From assembly GCA_004431415.1 (NCBI GenBank), contig QPMI01000044.1:310001-374000 (forward strand): DNA of 64,000 nt, read 5' to 3'. The stretch comes from Cyanophora paradoxa. Lineage: Eukaryota > Glaucocystophyceae > Cyanophorales > Cyanophoraceae. This document shows, in pieces, positions 1 through 9,027 of the stretch. How positions within the stretch are numbered: position 1 is the stretch's first letter; each line of letters begins with the position of its first letter. The notes beneath the pieces were generated by a model. It was not told where the DNA came from, ran no database searches, and saw only the letters and a list, made by a program, of their open reading frames with translations. Both the position numbers and the translations under genes were made by a program.

Positions 1-55
1 GGGCCGGGGCCCGCCCCTCTGGCATTGTGCGGGGCCTGACGCGCCGGCCGGGCAG

Positions 56-3000
56 CTTCTTCATGTGGGGCGTGCGGTGCGGCGAGAAGGGGAGCGAGGA
101 GAACCTCCTCGTCTGCTGGAGCGCCCCGCACCGTCCGCGCCCCTCCCCGCCCGGTCCCCGCCCCCGCGCGCCGCGGCCCCTCACGCGGCCCCGGCCCGCA
201 GTGATCTACCTCGGGGTGAGCATCATCGCGCTCCTGCTCTTCGTGCCCTACGCCTGCCTCATGGCCCTCGTTTACCACGGTCGGCCCTCCAGCTCCCTTG
301 AGCCGCCTGCCCTCGCTCCGCCCGCTTTGACCGGGCCCGGTCCGCGGGCGCGCGCGCGGCAGACCGGAAGCCGCTGTCGCGGGACATCGAGTCGCGCCCG
401 CACGGCCGCTTCGACTTCCTCTACCTCCTCATCCGTACCGCCATGGCGCGCCCCGCCCCGCCCCGCCCGGCCCCGCCGGCCCCGCCCGGCCCCGCCCCGC
501 CCCGCCCCGGCCCCGCCCCCGGCCGCAGCTGATTCGCGCCGGCGGCGCCCGGCAGGTCCTGATCACGGCGCTCGTCCCGGCGAGCCAGGTGGCGGCCATC
601 AACTTCACCATCTTCGTCCTCATGCTCCTCGCCGCCGGTCCGCCGCCGCCGCGCGCGAGGGATCCGCAGCCCGAGCTGACGCCGGCGCCGGCGCGCGCGC
701 AGCCTTCCTCATCGTGGTGCAGCCGTTCTACCGGCCGCGGATCAACGCCTTCCGCTGCGCGCTGATGACGAGCGCGGCGGTCTTCGCGCTCTGCTCCTGC
801 TTCCTCTCCTTCCTGGACACCGGCGCCAAGCTCGTCGCCTCCGTCGCCTGCCTTCTCCTCTCTATCGCCGCCCTCCCCGCCGGCTACTACATCTCCCGTG
901 CGCCCGCCCCGCCCCGCCCCGCCCCCCGCGGGGGCCGCCCGCCCGGCCCCCTTCTCGCGCTGACCGCGCCGCCTCGCGGGGCCCCGCGCGCAGTGATGTA
1001 CGTGCGGAAGGTGCTGCGGCGGCACATCAACGTCGAGGCGCCGGGCCCCGCGCGGCTCGCCACTGTGGACGAGGCGGGCGAGGAGAGGGCGGCCGCGGGC
1101 GAGGCGGGCGCCGACGGGGCCGGCTTCGAGGCGACGGGGGCCCTGAACGCCGGCGGGAGCTTCGCGCGGCGCGTCACGAAGGCGGCGCTCTCGGAGAGCG
1201 ACGACCTCAACGACGAGGACTTCAGCTGGCGGCGCCTCTTCCTGCGCGGCTACTTCTCCGAGAGCAAGTTCCTCTCCGAGGGCGAGGTCGAGGTCGCCAC
1301 CCGCTTCCTCCGCCGCGACCGCTCCCCCGAGGCCCTCGAGCGCGCCGAGGTGCCTCGTTCCCCGCCCCGCCCCGCCCCGCCCACCCGCCCCGCGCCGACT
1401 GCGCGCTCGCCCGCGCGCCCCGCAGGCGATCTACAAGCGCGGCATGGCCCAGTTCCCCGACTCGTCCTACGTCCGCATCTGCTACGTGCGCGCGCCCCCC
1501 CCCGGCCGGGGCCCGCGCGTTCGCGGCCCCGGCTCACTTGCGCCCGGCCGGGCGTCGCAGGCGAGCTACCTGATCCACTTCCGCAAGAACGCGCCCAGCG
1601 GGCTCCTGGAGCTCAAGGGCGCTTGGAGCACCAAGCCCCGCTTCGACATGCGGTGCGCCTGCGCACGCCCGGCGCCCGGCCCGCCGCCCGCCCGCGCAGG
1701 CTAGCGCTCTGACGCGGGCCCGGTCCGCCGCGCAGGTTCGCGCTCTCGTCGATCCGGCGGGACTGGGAGCAGATGAATACGGGGGGCGCCATCGGCGAGG
1801 AGCTCAACTTCGTGGGGATGCTCGAGTTCAAGCGCTTCTACGGGGAGGCGCAGAAGCACCACAAGGAGTGCCTGCGGCTGCTGAAGGCCTTCTGGCGGTA
1901 CCTGGCGAAGAAGAGCAACGGGAACCTGGGGACGGGGGTCGTGGAGGACGTCCCCAAGAAGCTCGCCGGCATCTACGCCGAGAAGCGCCTCGCCACCTCC
2001 GCCTACGAGAACCTCGTCAAGAAGTACCCCAACTCCAAGGTCCTCCTCCGCGCCTACGGTCCGCCACGCCCCGCCGGGCCCCGGCACCGGGACCTGCGGC
2101 CCTGACGGGCGCGGCCGCGGGTCTCACGCGCGGCGCAGGGACGTACCTGGAGGACGTGGGGAACGAGCCGGAGAAGGCCGCCGTGCAGTTCCAGCGCGCC
2201 GACGAGATCGAGGAGAAGGAGGCCAAGCTGCGCGGCGCCGGCTCGAGCCAGGGCGACCACTCGCGCACGAACGACGACAGCTCGGGGACGGGCAGCCACT
2301 CGCAGGGGACCGGCTCCGAGGGCTCCTCGCAGGCGGGCCAGGCCAAGAAGCGGCGCCGCCGCGGCCGCGAGTACAAGATCCAGACTAAGGAGGTCGACGC
2401 CGTCAAGCGCCTCTCGTACGGGTGCGCCCGCGCCCCCGCCCGCGCCCCGTCTGCTTAAGCTCTCATCCGAACTCGGCTGAACCCGCCGCGCGCGCGCGCA
2501 GCATCATCACGGGCCTGATCGTGCTTATGACGATCGTCGCCGTGACGTACGTCGTTGTCCGTGATCTCTTCGAGCAGTACGGGAAGAGGTCCGGCTCGCT
2601 TCGCCGCCCCGCTTCGCGGAGCGGCGCTGACGGCCGCGGCGGCCGGCGGCGGGCAGCATCAACCGGAGCCGGACGATCAGCCAGGAGCGCCGCGCCATCA
2701 GCGACATCACCTACTACGGCGCGCCCGCCCGCTTGCCCGCGCGGCCGCCTCTTCCGTGTTCCGATCCATGGCCACTCGCTGACGGCTGGCGCGCGCGCGC
2801 GCGGGGCGCAGTGCGGTCGCTGAACCTGATCGCGTTCGACAACGACGCGGAGACCTTCAAGCAGCAGCAGGACCTGCTCAACGTGGTGCGCCCTTCCCTC
2901 GGGCCATCGATATCGGATCTTTCTGCAGCTGTCTAATTTTCGCGCGTTTTCGCAGGCTGTGGACGAGTTCCTCAAGTACCACCGCATGCTCTACCTCACG

Positions 3001-5960
3001 AGCGACCCGGGCAACGTCGCCTCGTCAGACGCGACTGTAAGGACCGCGTGGACCACGCCCTCGATCGCCATCGAGTCGTGGAACCCGGGCCCGCCGGAGC
3101 GCATCACGACGCAGCTCCGCAACCTGTGGGACGCCGGCAACCTCTACAGCGATAACGTGCGCGCCCGCAGCCGCAGCAGCATGCGCAGCCGCCCGCGCCT
3201 CTGTTCACCGCTGACCGCGGAGTCGGCGCGCGCGCCCGACGGCTGGGCAGGCGCGGGAGTTCCAGTTCGCGAGGATGGAGGACCTCGTCGACGTTCAGAT
3301 GAACCCCCTCTTCCGCTTCGTGCGCCCCGCCAGTCCCCCGCCCGCCAGCTGCGGGCCCCGCCCCGCCCCCGGCCCAGGCCCGACGGCCCGGCCCCCGGCA
3401 GGTGATCCGCAACGGCGTCTTCGGCATCCTCGACGGCTCGCGCCGCGCCGTCACCGCCTACACCGACGAGGTGGACGCCCCGCCCTCCCCGCTTTCCCCA
3501 GCCGCCCCCGCCCCTCCCCGCCCCTCCCCTCCCGGAGGCCGCCCCCCACGACACCGACCGGAGGCCGACTGCCGCTGCGCGCGTTAAGCTAACGCGTCAG
3601 CCCGGAGCAGATCTAGTCGGAGCGCTAGAGTGACTCTTGGCACTGCGTGCACGTGCTCGGCGTCCGTCTTTGTGGCGACCATCTTATTCTCGCTTTTCGG
3701 AATCGTCCGGGTGAGATTTGTGCTGACTTGGGCGGTGGTTTCGCGCTTGCTCTCCCGCTATTTCCTGCTTTTGCTCGCATCCGCGCGATTAGATTACGAA
3801 TGGTCTGCCCAGTGGTTCCTATGCCCCGCTAACTTGCTAACCCCTCCCAAGCGATCCAGCGGTCCGGGGGTCTGCTGGGCGGCATGCTCGGCATCTTCTG
3901 CACAGCCATCCTAGTTCTTGTCTTCGGCGTTTTTCGCGTTGAGTGGACCCCCGATTCTGCGTTTTCTGCGCGGCCCGCCGGCCTCGGCTGCTTTCTTTCC
4001 CTCGCGGTTTCGCGGCCCCGCGCTGACGGCCGCTCCTCCGGTCCCCGCAGCCGGCGTTCAAGAAGGTCAACGCGATGCAGAAGGGCATCGTCGAGGTCTG
4101 CCGCGCCGCGCCCCGCGGGTTTCGCGGGCGCTGACGGGGCCGGGCCCGCAGATCCTGATGAACGTGCCGCGGCCGGTGATCCGCGCCATCTCGAAGCACT
4201 ACTCGCGCAAGAAGCTCGGCGGCGCCGCCGACGAGTCCGAGGAGTCCAGCTCGGACGACGACGCTGATGACGACAAGGCGCGCTCGCCCGAGCCGCACCC
4301 GCGGGTCGAAGGCCGCCGGCTGACGGGCGCGCGGCAGGCGGTCAAGTTCAAGAGCGCGAAGAGCATCGAGAACTTCGCGGAGGCGCCGGCGGCCAAAGGC
4401 AGCGAGGGCGAGGACGGGGCCCACACGCACCGCACGGACGGGACCGAGGACAGCGAGACAGAGAAGAAGCGGCTGCGCAAGGAGCGCAAGGCGGAGAAGA
4501 AGCAGGAGCGGGCGGAGCGGCGCGAGGCGAAGCACGCGGCGCACGTCGCGGCGGCGGAGGAGAAGAAGCGGCACGAGCACGAGAGGCACAAGGCGAGGCA
4601 CGGCAAGCAAGGCAAGCACGAGAAGGGCGCCGAGTCGGGCAGCGAGGGCGAGGCGGCGGCGCACCCGCACAAGTCGGCGAGCGTCAAGCGCGGCCAGGTC
4701 GCCCCACACTCGGCCAGCATGCACCTGAAGACGTCGGCCACGCCGCGGGCGGAGCAGCTGGCGGCGCCGCCGACGGAGGAGGCGCCCCCGCGGCCGACGG
4801 CGTCGCCCAAGTGCTCGGCGCGGCTGCGGCCGTCCTCGATGGAGGACGTCGCCGCGGCGGCGGCGGCCGCGGCCGCCGGCCGCCCCGCGGTGCCGGCGCT
4901 GCCCCACGTCGTGAGCGACGTCCTCACCTTCAGCCGGAGGTGCGCGAGGCCTAGAGGGGCGAGCGCGGGCGGGCGGCGCTGATCGCGGGCCGCAGCGACG
5001 ACGAGCGGGAGGAGCGGGAGCAGCCGGTCGACTCGAGCTCGGGAGCCGGCTCGAACAGCCCGCACAGCCCGCACAGCCCGCTCGACGTCCTCGGCCTCTC
5101 TTCCCCGCCCCTCCGTGCGCCCCGCCCCGCCGGCCCCGACCCTCGAGGCGCCTGCCGGCTCTCGCGACCGCTCTCGATCGCCGACGGTCGCCCCGCGCAG
5201 AGGAGGCGAGCTCGAAGGGCTCGAAGAAGGTCGAGGATGACTTCTCGATGATGACCGTGGACCTGGGGTCCTCCGTCAAGGCGCCGGCGGCCTCGCACGT
5301 GACGGAGTTCGGCGGAGAGCCGGCGCCGGCGCCGCGGCCGCGGCGGTCGAGCCTGCGGGGCGGCAACTCGCTCGGGGCCGACTCGAAGTACGCGCGCGCC
5401 GGCGGCCGCCCGGGGGCCGTCCAAGCGCTGGGCGGGGAGGGGATCGAGCTGGCGCGGGCCGAGTCGCGGGAGGACCTGAAGCCGCTCTCGAAGGGCTTCC
5501 TCGAGCGCATCCTCGCGGGCGGCCCCGCCGAGAAGAGCGCCTGGGACGTGAAAGACGACGAAAAGGGCGCCGCCGGCGCGCTCGCCAACGGCGAGGAAGA
5601 GAAGGCCGGGACCGACGTCGCGAGCACCGACGAGCAGCCGGGGAGCAGCGGGCACGGTGCCGCCGTGCCAACGGTCGACGCCGACGAGATCGACAAGAAG
5701 TGAGCGACGCGGATCGATATCCGAGCCGCGCGTGGCGCGCGCGCCGGCGCTCATGATCACGCCGCGGCGCCGCCGGCGGGGCGCAGGTTCACGGATGCGG
5801 CGGCGAAGACGCTGCGGCGGCTCACGATGAAGTACGTCCTCGGCTTCACATTCATCACCCTCGTCCGCCCCGCCCCGCCGCCTCGTCCCGCGTCGAGCCG
5901 CCGCCGACGAGCCTCTGCCGACGACCGTCCCTGCCCCGCAGGTCTGCGGAGCGAATATCG
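56..5960 (+). CDS. TmcB/TmcC-like multi-pass membrane protein, 5' part (spliced, interrupted by the element)
   Basis: Spliced host gene entering from left of the window. Readable exons include 56-132, 202-279, 363-445, 529-637, 703-897, 994-1349, 1426-1485, 1561-1652, 1736-2058, 2139-2421, 2502-2588, 2657-2718, 2812-2885, 2956-3156, 3251-3319, 3402-3470, 4051-4095, 4152 onward, 5786-5862 and 5942-5960. Early exons encode several hydrophobic helices. Exons at 1736-2421 encode helical TPR-like sequence with KKYPNSKVLLRAYG and YLEDVGNEPEKAA, typical of the Tiny-macrocysts (TmcB/TmcC) family. Further membrane helices follow near 2502, 3630 and 3880, then a long Lys/Glu-rich linker at 4200-5700. 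Exon joins near 3470-3850 and after 5960 are not resolved. The role of the family in algae is unknown. The rest of the gene lies beyond the inserted element at 31812. Confidence 0.6.
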
Positions 5961-6576
5961 GTATGCCCTTCGCGCTTCGCTTTCCGAGTGCCCGTGGGAC
6001 TCCGGTTTTACGCACTGCCCACTATGTTCCATCTCGTTAACGCGTCGCCCCGCCTCCCACTCATACGCCACAAGCCACCCTCTACAAACCCCCTCCCAGA
6101 GCCCCCTTCCCCTCCCCGATACCCCTCCCCGAACACACTACCCCCTCCCCGAACCCCCTTCCCGAACGCACGCCCTGACATACTCCCCGAACCGTCTCCC
6201 CCAAGCTACCATGCTGTGGTTTATGGCGCGTACGCGTGGCCCCATTGCTGACTGTTTCGCTCGCTCGCCCCGCTCTCGCCCCGTCCCGTCTGTCCCTTCG
6301 CCTGGCGTCCTCTCTTAATCTGGTGTCTTCAAAGGCGTCTGCTTCTTTTTCAGTGCGTCCCCAGCCCCCCCCTTGGAATCGTCTGCGCATGCTGACTGGC
6401 GCGCAGTGGTATCGTCTGCTGTTCTTTGAACGGGGATGCTTAATTATAAGCAGCAAGACCGCTAACGGCGGGAGCGCGGGCCGCGATAGGCTGTCGGGAT
6501 TTTGCGCAAACTCGCGATATACCGCGAAATCACGCCCCCTCGCGCCCGGCCGAGCGCCGCGCCCCGCCGCGCGGCT

Positions 6577-6582
6577 CACGCC
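6577..6582. repeat. Left target-site duplication CACGCC
   Basis: The six bases immediately before the left terminal inverted repeat are repeated exactly after the right one (31794-31799). A 5-6 bp duplication is what Polinton/PLV integrases (retroviral-type DDE) produce. Removing the element and one copy restores GGCTCACGCC followed by GGGCCCCCGCAG, a normal intron end for this genome. Confidence 0.85.
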
Positions 6583-6600
6583 GCTCGCTTGCAGGTAAGC
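6583..6600 (+). promoter_or_regulatory. Candidate recursive splice site at the TIR tip
   Basis: The tip reads GCTCGCTTGCAG then GTAAGC, that is, a 3' splice site fused to a 5' splice site with no exon between them. The host branch-point-like CTCAC sits at 6575-6579. The AG ends 12 nt after the target duplication, exactly as the native acceptor GGGCCCCCGCAG does on the right side (31800-31811). This is the architecture of recursive (ratchet) splice sites; whether it is used is inference. Confidence 0.5.
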
Positions 6601-6643
6601 CCCACCAATTGCGCGCCCTCTTCTTTCTTTCCCCACTACCATT

Positions 6644-6895
6644 CTCAGTAAGCCCATTATCCATTTTCAAATTTCTCAGTAAGGCTCAGTAACAAATCAT
6701 AAATTAGCACTGTATTTTTCAAACATCTAACTCCTCCTTACTGAAACCAATCACAAAAACCTACATATAATCTTCTCTCTAATCCCTTACCATTTTCAGT
6801 AAGCCTTTATTCCGCCTTCCGATCTCTCAGTAAGGACAGTAAGACCCTATTTTTTGCGTAATGTTCCCGATCCTTGTCAAACTGTTTTCAGTAAT
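6644..6895. repeat. Subterminal CAGTAAG motif cluster in the left TIR
   Basis: YTCAGTAAG-like 9-mers occur at 6644, 6675, 6685 (ending AAC), 6795, 6826 and 6887 (ending AAT). A further CAGTAAG lies at 6836 and an inverted CTTACTG at 6737. The cluster is confined to the outer 310 bp, before the TIR gene, and is mirrored in the right TIR. Dispersed subterminal repeats of this kind often bind integrase or replication proteins; function here is not shown. Confidence 0.6.
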
Positions 6896-6943
6896 TCAAA
6901 TTGAAAAATCAAGGTGAGCCCCACCGATAGGTTAAAACAACTT

Positions 6944-7318
6944 ATGAAGTGCGTATATCCCCACTTAAAGATTTCCCACTATACAAGTATAAAGATGCCG
7001 GGTAATCAGCTCCCCTTACCTAAAAGTAAACTGTGCAATGTGTGCAAAGAGGTCAAGCCTGCATTGTGGTTCCCTTTGCGCAAGTGCAAGTCGGGAAATA
7101 TAACATTATATTGGAGATGCATAGAGTGCCACCGTGACTATCAAAATGATCACTATCACAATGTCTTAAAAACGCGTCCGAAAATCGAAGTACAATCGAA
7201 GATATGCCCGGATTGCAAGATTGAGAAGCCTGCAAGCGAGTATAATAAAAAGCAAAGTACGAAGGATGGTCTCTACTATAAATGCCGACAGTGTTATAGT
7301 GAGACTCGGACAAGCTAA
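6944..7318 (+). CDS. Two-zinc-ribbon protein encoded inside the left TIR
   Basis: A 124-residue basic protein from the first ATG; an in-frame GTG at 6914 is a splice-donor-like box and an unlikely start in a eukaryote. It has two tandem treble-clef/zinc-ribbon units of the pattern C-x2-C ... C-x2-C: CNVCKEVKPALWF with CIEC, then CPDCKIEKPASEY with a KDGLYYKCRQC end. This module, often linked to HNH-type nucleases, is common in phages and large DNA viruses, usually as a nucleic-acid-binding unit. No nuclease residues are evident. Because it lies in the TIR, an identical copy exists on the opposite strand at the right end, so the element carries two copies reading inward. Confidence 0.75.
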   Translation: MKCVYPHLKISHYTSIKMPGNQLPLPKSKLCNVCKEVKPALWFPLRKCKSGNITLYWRCIECHRDYQNDHYHNVLKTRPKIEVQSKICPDCKIEKPASEYNKKQSTKDGLYYKCRQCYSETRTS

Positions 7319-7359
7319 TCAATGAATACCTAATCGAATTTCATTTTATATTTTTTAAA

Positions 7360-7401
7360 GCAAGTTTGTGCTGCCGAAAATGCCCACCTGCACAAACTTG
7401 C
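7360..7401. other. Perfect 12-bp hairpin after the TIR gene
   Basis: GCAAGTTTGTGC (7360-7371) and its exact reverse complement (7390-7401) enclose an 18-nt loop, 41 bases after the zinc-ribbon stop codon and 9 bases before a GTAAGCCCCACC box. It could act as a transcript 3'-end hairpin or a protein-binding palindrome. The right TIR carries the same hairpin. Confidence 0.7.
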
Positions 7402-7488
7402 GAGATCAAGGTAAGCCCCACCGACAAAGTACGACGATAGACCACGTTAAAATACACTCGCGCCCCGCCCACTATGCAAGATACATGC

Positions 7489-8255
7489 AAACTACATGCG
7501 AGTTCTATGAAAACAATAACGATTTAGTCATGTATATATTTCGTATATATGTCCGAACCTCCGTGTGTGTGATCCCGCACAACTTTGAATTTTTTGGTTT
7601 TTTTTGTTTTTTTTCGCATATGACGACATATACATATATATACCGGCGTCACCGACATATTCGGGGTCATCACATCGCGGCGATTCCGAAAACATATAGC
7701 ATGCCAGAAAGTAGTTTTTGAAGTGTTTTTCGATGTTCAACCAATCGCAAGCAGGGCGAGGAGGCTTGTCTAGGCTTGTCGAGGCGGCTTGTCTAGGCTT
7801 GTCTAGGCTTGTCTAGGCTTGTCTAGCGGCTTGTAATTGTAATTGTAATGCTGACGGCTTGTAATTGTAATATAGCATTCATGAGTGACAGGGGGGATAC
7901 CTAAAAGGAGACAGTTCTATTCATAAAGGAGACACCGGGGATACCATAAAGGAGACACCGGGGATACCGGATAAGAGACAGGTTTCTATTGACAGGTGTC
8001 GACAGCTGTCGTTTCTATTGACAGGTGTCACATGCAAAAAAAACCAAACAAAAGGCAAACAAAAACAAACAAAACAGCAAAACTAACAAAACTCGAAAAA
8101 CAAACGAAACCGCACCACAAACCGTTAAACGCTTGTATCTCTTCACCAGCTCATCGCCTCGCAAAACCAAAAATAGCGCCGTGACCGTCTTGACGAGACC
8201 AGCACGCACATGTAGATATCATAGGGTCATTAAAATATGTGTCAAATAATTAATA
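7489..8255. repeat. Non-coding left unique region with tandem repeats
   Basis: No convincing gene. Positions 7763-7836 hold about six copies of a 10-bp unit GCTTGTCTAG, followed by AATTGTAATTGTAAT runs (7832-7872). Positions 7891-8031 hold direct repeats of AAAGGAGACACCGGGGATAC and of TTTCTATTGACAGGTGTC. The block ends at an A-rich stretch ahead of the decarboxylase gene. It might be a regulatory or replication region; that is a guess. Confidence 0.6.
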
Positions 8256-8648
8256 ATGGATTCCCGATACCGCGGCTACCACGTAATGCTTGACTATATA
8301 ACCGACCCGTTCACCGAGTCTCCGGAGGCATGCGCCGAGTGGATCACAGCGAACCTATCGCAATATATCACAGATCGCAATATGCGCATCGTGCACCAGC
8401 ACACTTGCATTTTCGATGGCTCTATTTCCCCTCCCGGTTTCGCGATTGGCTTTCTATTAGATGAGTCGCATGCCACAGCTCACTCTTATAGCGACCAGGG
8501 GCTATTAGCGATCGATATCTTTACATGCGGCTCAAATGCCGAAGCAAAGACGATGGGTATAGCACGGGACATTAACGAACTCATACAGGAAAGGCTGAAA
8601 GTGCGAAAGTGGGACTTACAGGTCGAGCAAAGGTTCCCAATTTCATAA
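8256..8648 (+). CDS. S-adenosylmethionine decarboxylase-like protein (SpeD/AdoMetDC, prokaryotic type)
   Basis: 130 residues, the length of bacterial/archaeal SpeD. AdoMetDC self-cleaves before a serine to form a pyruvoyl cofactor, then decarboxylates S-adenosylmethionine to supply aminopropyl groups for spermidine and long-chain polyamines. The key block is intact: cleavage pair Glu70-Ser71 in DESHATAH, His76 at Ser+5, and Cys91 at Ser+20 in AIDIFTCG. These match the processing and catalytic residues Ser63, His68 and Cys83 of the Thermotoga enzyme. It is the first gene of the unique region, alone on the plus strand and pointing at the minus-strand replication genes. Relatives in some phages have been reported to use other amino acids, so the substrate is not certain. 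I see no aminopropyltransferase in the element. Confidence 0.82.
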   Translation: MDSRYRGYHVMLDYITDPFTESPEACAEWITANLSQYITDRNMRIVHQHTCIFDGSISPPGFAIGFLLDESHATAHSYSDQGLLAIDIFTCGSNAEAKTMGIARDINELIQERLKVRKWDLQVEQRFPIS

Positions 8649-8673
8649 AAAATGAAAAAAACGACAGATATAT

Positions 8674-8988
8674 TTAATGCTCCTTGATCGGAAACTTGCC
8701 CATTAGCGGGTGATCGAGACCCATGACATACCAGCATCGCATAACGGGATCCCAGCGGGCTTTCTCAGCCTTCGCTTGATCCTTAAATTCATAAGGAATA
8801 TCGAGGTAAACCTTCACGTTTCTTTGATACACTTGCTCATAGCTTAGAGTTTTGAACTGAGAGCATAGGGGGTGATCTTTCTTCGTGACATACCAGCATG
8901 AATTCTCACGATCCCACTTTCCACCGAGGGATTTCGCAACGTCTTTTTTATCAAACGGAATATCAACATAATACTTTTCACCCTCCAT
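8674..8988 (-). CDS. Tandem DUF5710-domain protein
   Basis: 104 residues made of two copies of the same about 45-residue unit. The first is YYVDIPFDKKDVAKSLGGKW then CWYV and DHPL; the second is VYLDIPYEFKDQAKAEKARW then CWYV and DHPL. The pattern (V-DIP-x-KD-AK ... KWD/RWD ... CWYV) fits DUF5710, a small domain usually found attached to phage and plasmid primases, helicases or topoisomerases. Here it is free-standing. A CTCCGG-type promoter box lies 15 bp upstream of the start. Adjacent to the integrase on the same strand, with which it may share early expression. Function unknown. Confidence 0.7.
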   Translation of the reverse strand: MEGEKYYVDIPFDKKDVAKSLGGKWDRENSCWYVTKKDHPLCSQFKTLSYEQVYQRNVKVYLDIPYEFKDQAKAEKARWDPVMRCWYVMGLDHPLMGKFPIKEH

Positions 8989-9002
8989 CTCTTTTATATT
9001 TA

Positions 9003-9020
9003 CCGGAGAAAATAATTTCG
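9003..9020 (-). promoter_or_regulatory. CTCCGG promoter box of the DUF5710 gene
   Basis: On the minus strand this reads CGAAATTATTTTCTCCGG, followed by TAAATATAAAAG and the ATG. The same 18-mer occurs ahead of the polymerase gene, so it is a conserved viral promoter element rather than chance. Confidence 0.7.
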
Positions 9021-9027
9021 GGGTTTG

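Larger units (their letters stand above)
6583..7488. repeat. Left terminal inverted repeat (906 bp)
   Basis: Matches the reverse complement of 30890-31793 almost perfectly. The only differences I see are one extra T in a T-run near 6850 and one extra C near 6868. It contains a juxtaposed acceptor/donor at its tip, subterminal CAGTAAG motifs, a complete two-zinc-ribbon gene, a perfect 12-bp hairpin and three GTRAGCCCCACC boxes. Identity stops after GCAAGATACATGC. Confidence 0.93.

Noticed and set aside
27-1712. 561-codon open frame on the + strand
   Set aside because: It reads through several introns with clear branch and acceptor signals; only parts of it are exons of the TmcB-like gene.
3837-5696. 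619-codon minus-strand frame
   Set aside because: Compositional shadow of GC-rich host exons; Arg/Ser/Ala-rich with no domain, opposite a well-supported coding strand.
6914-6943. GTG-start extension of the zinc-ribbon gene
   Set aside because: The GTG is part of a donor-like GTGAGCCCCACC box; an ATG follows at 6944.
7368-7721. 117-codon frame at the left TIR/unique boundary
   Set aside because: Crosses the TIR inner edge and a poly-T tract, without conserved features; start lies in the hairpin.
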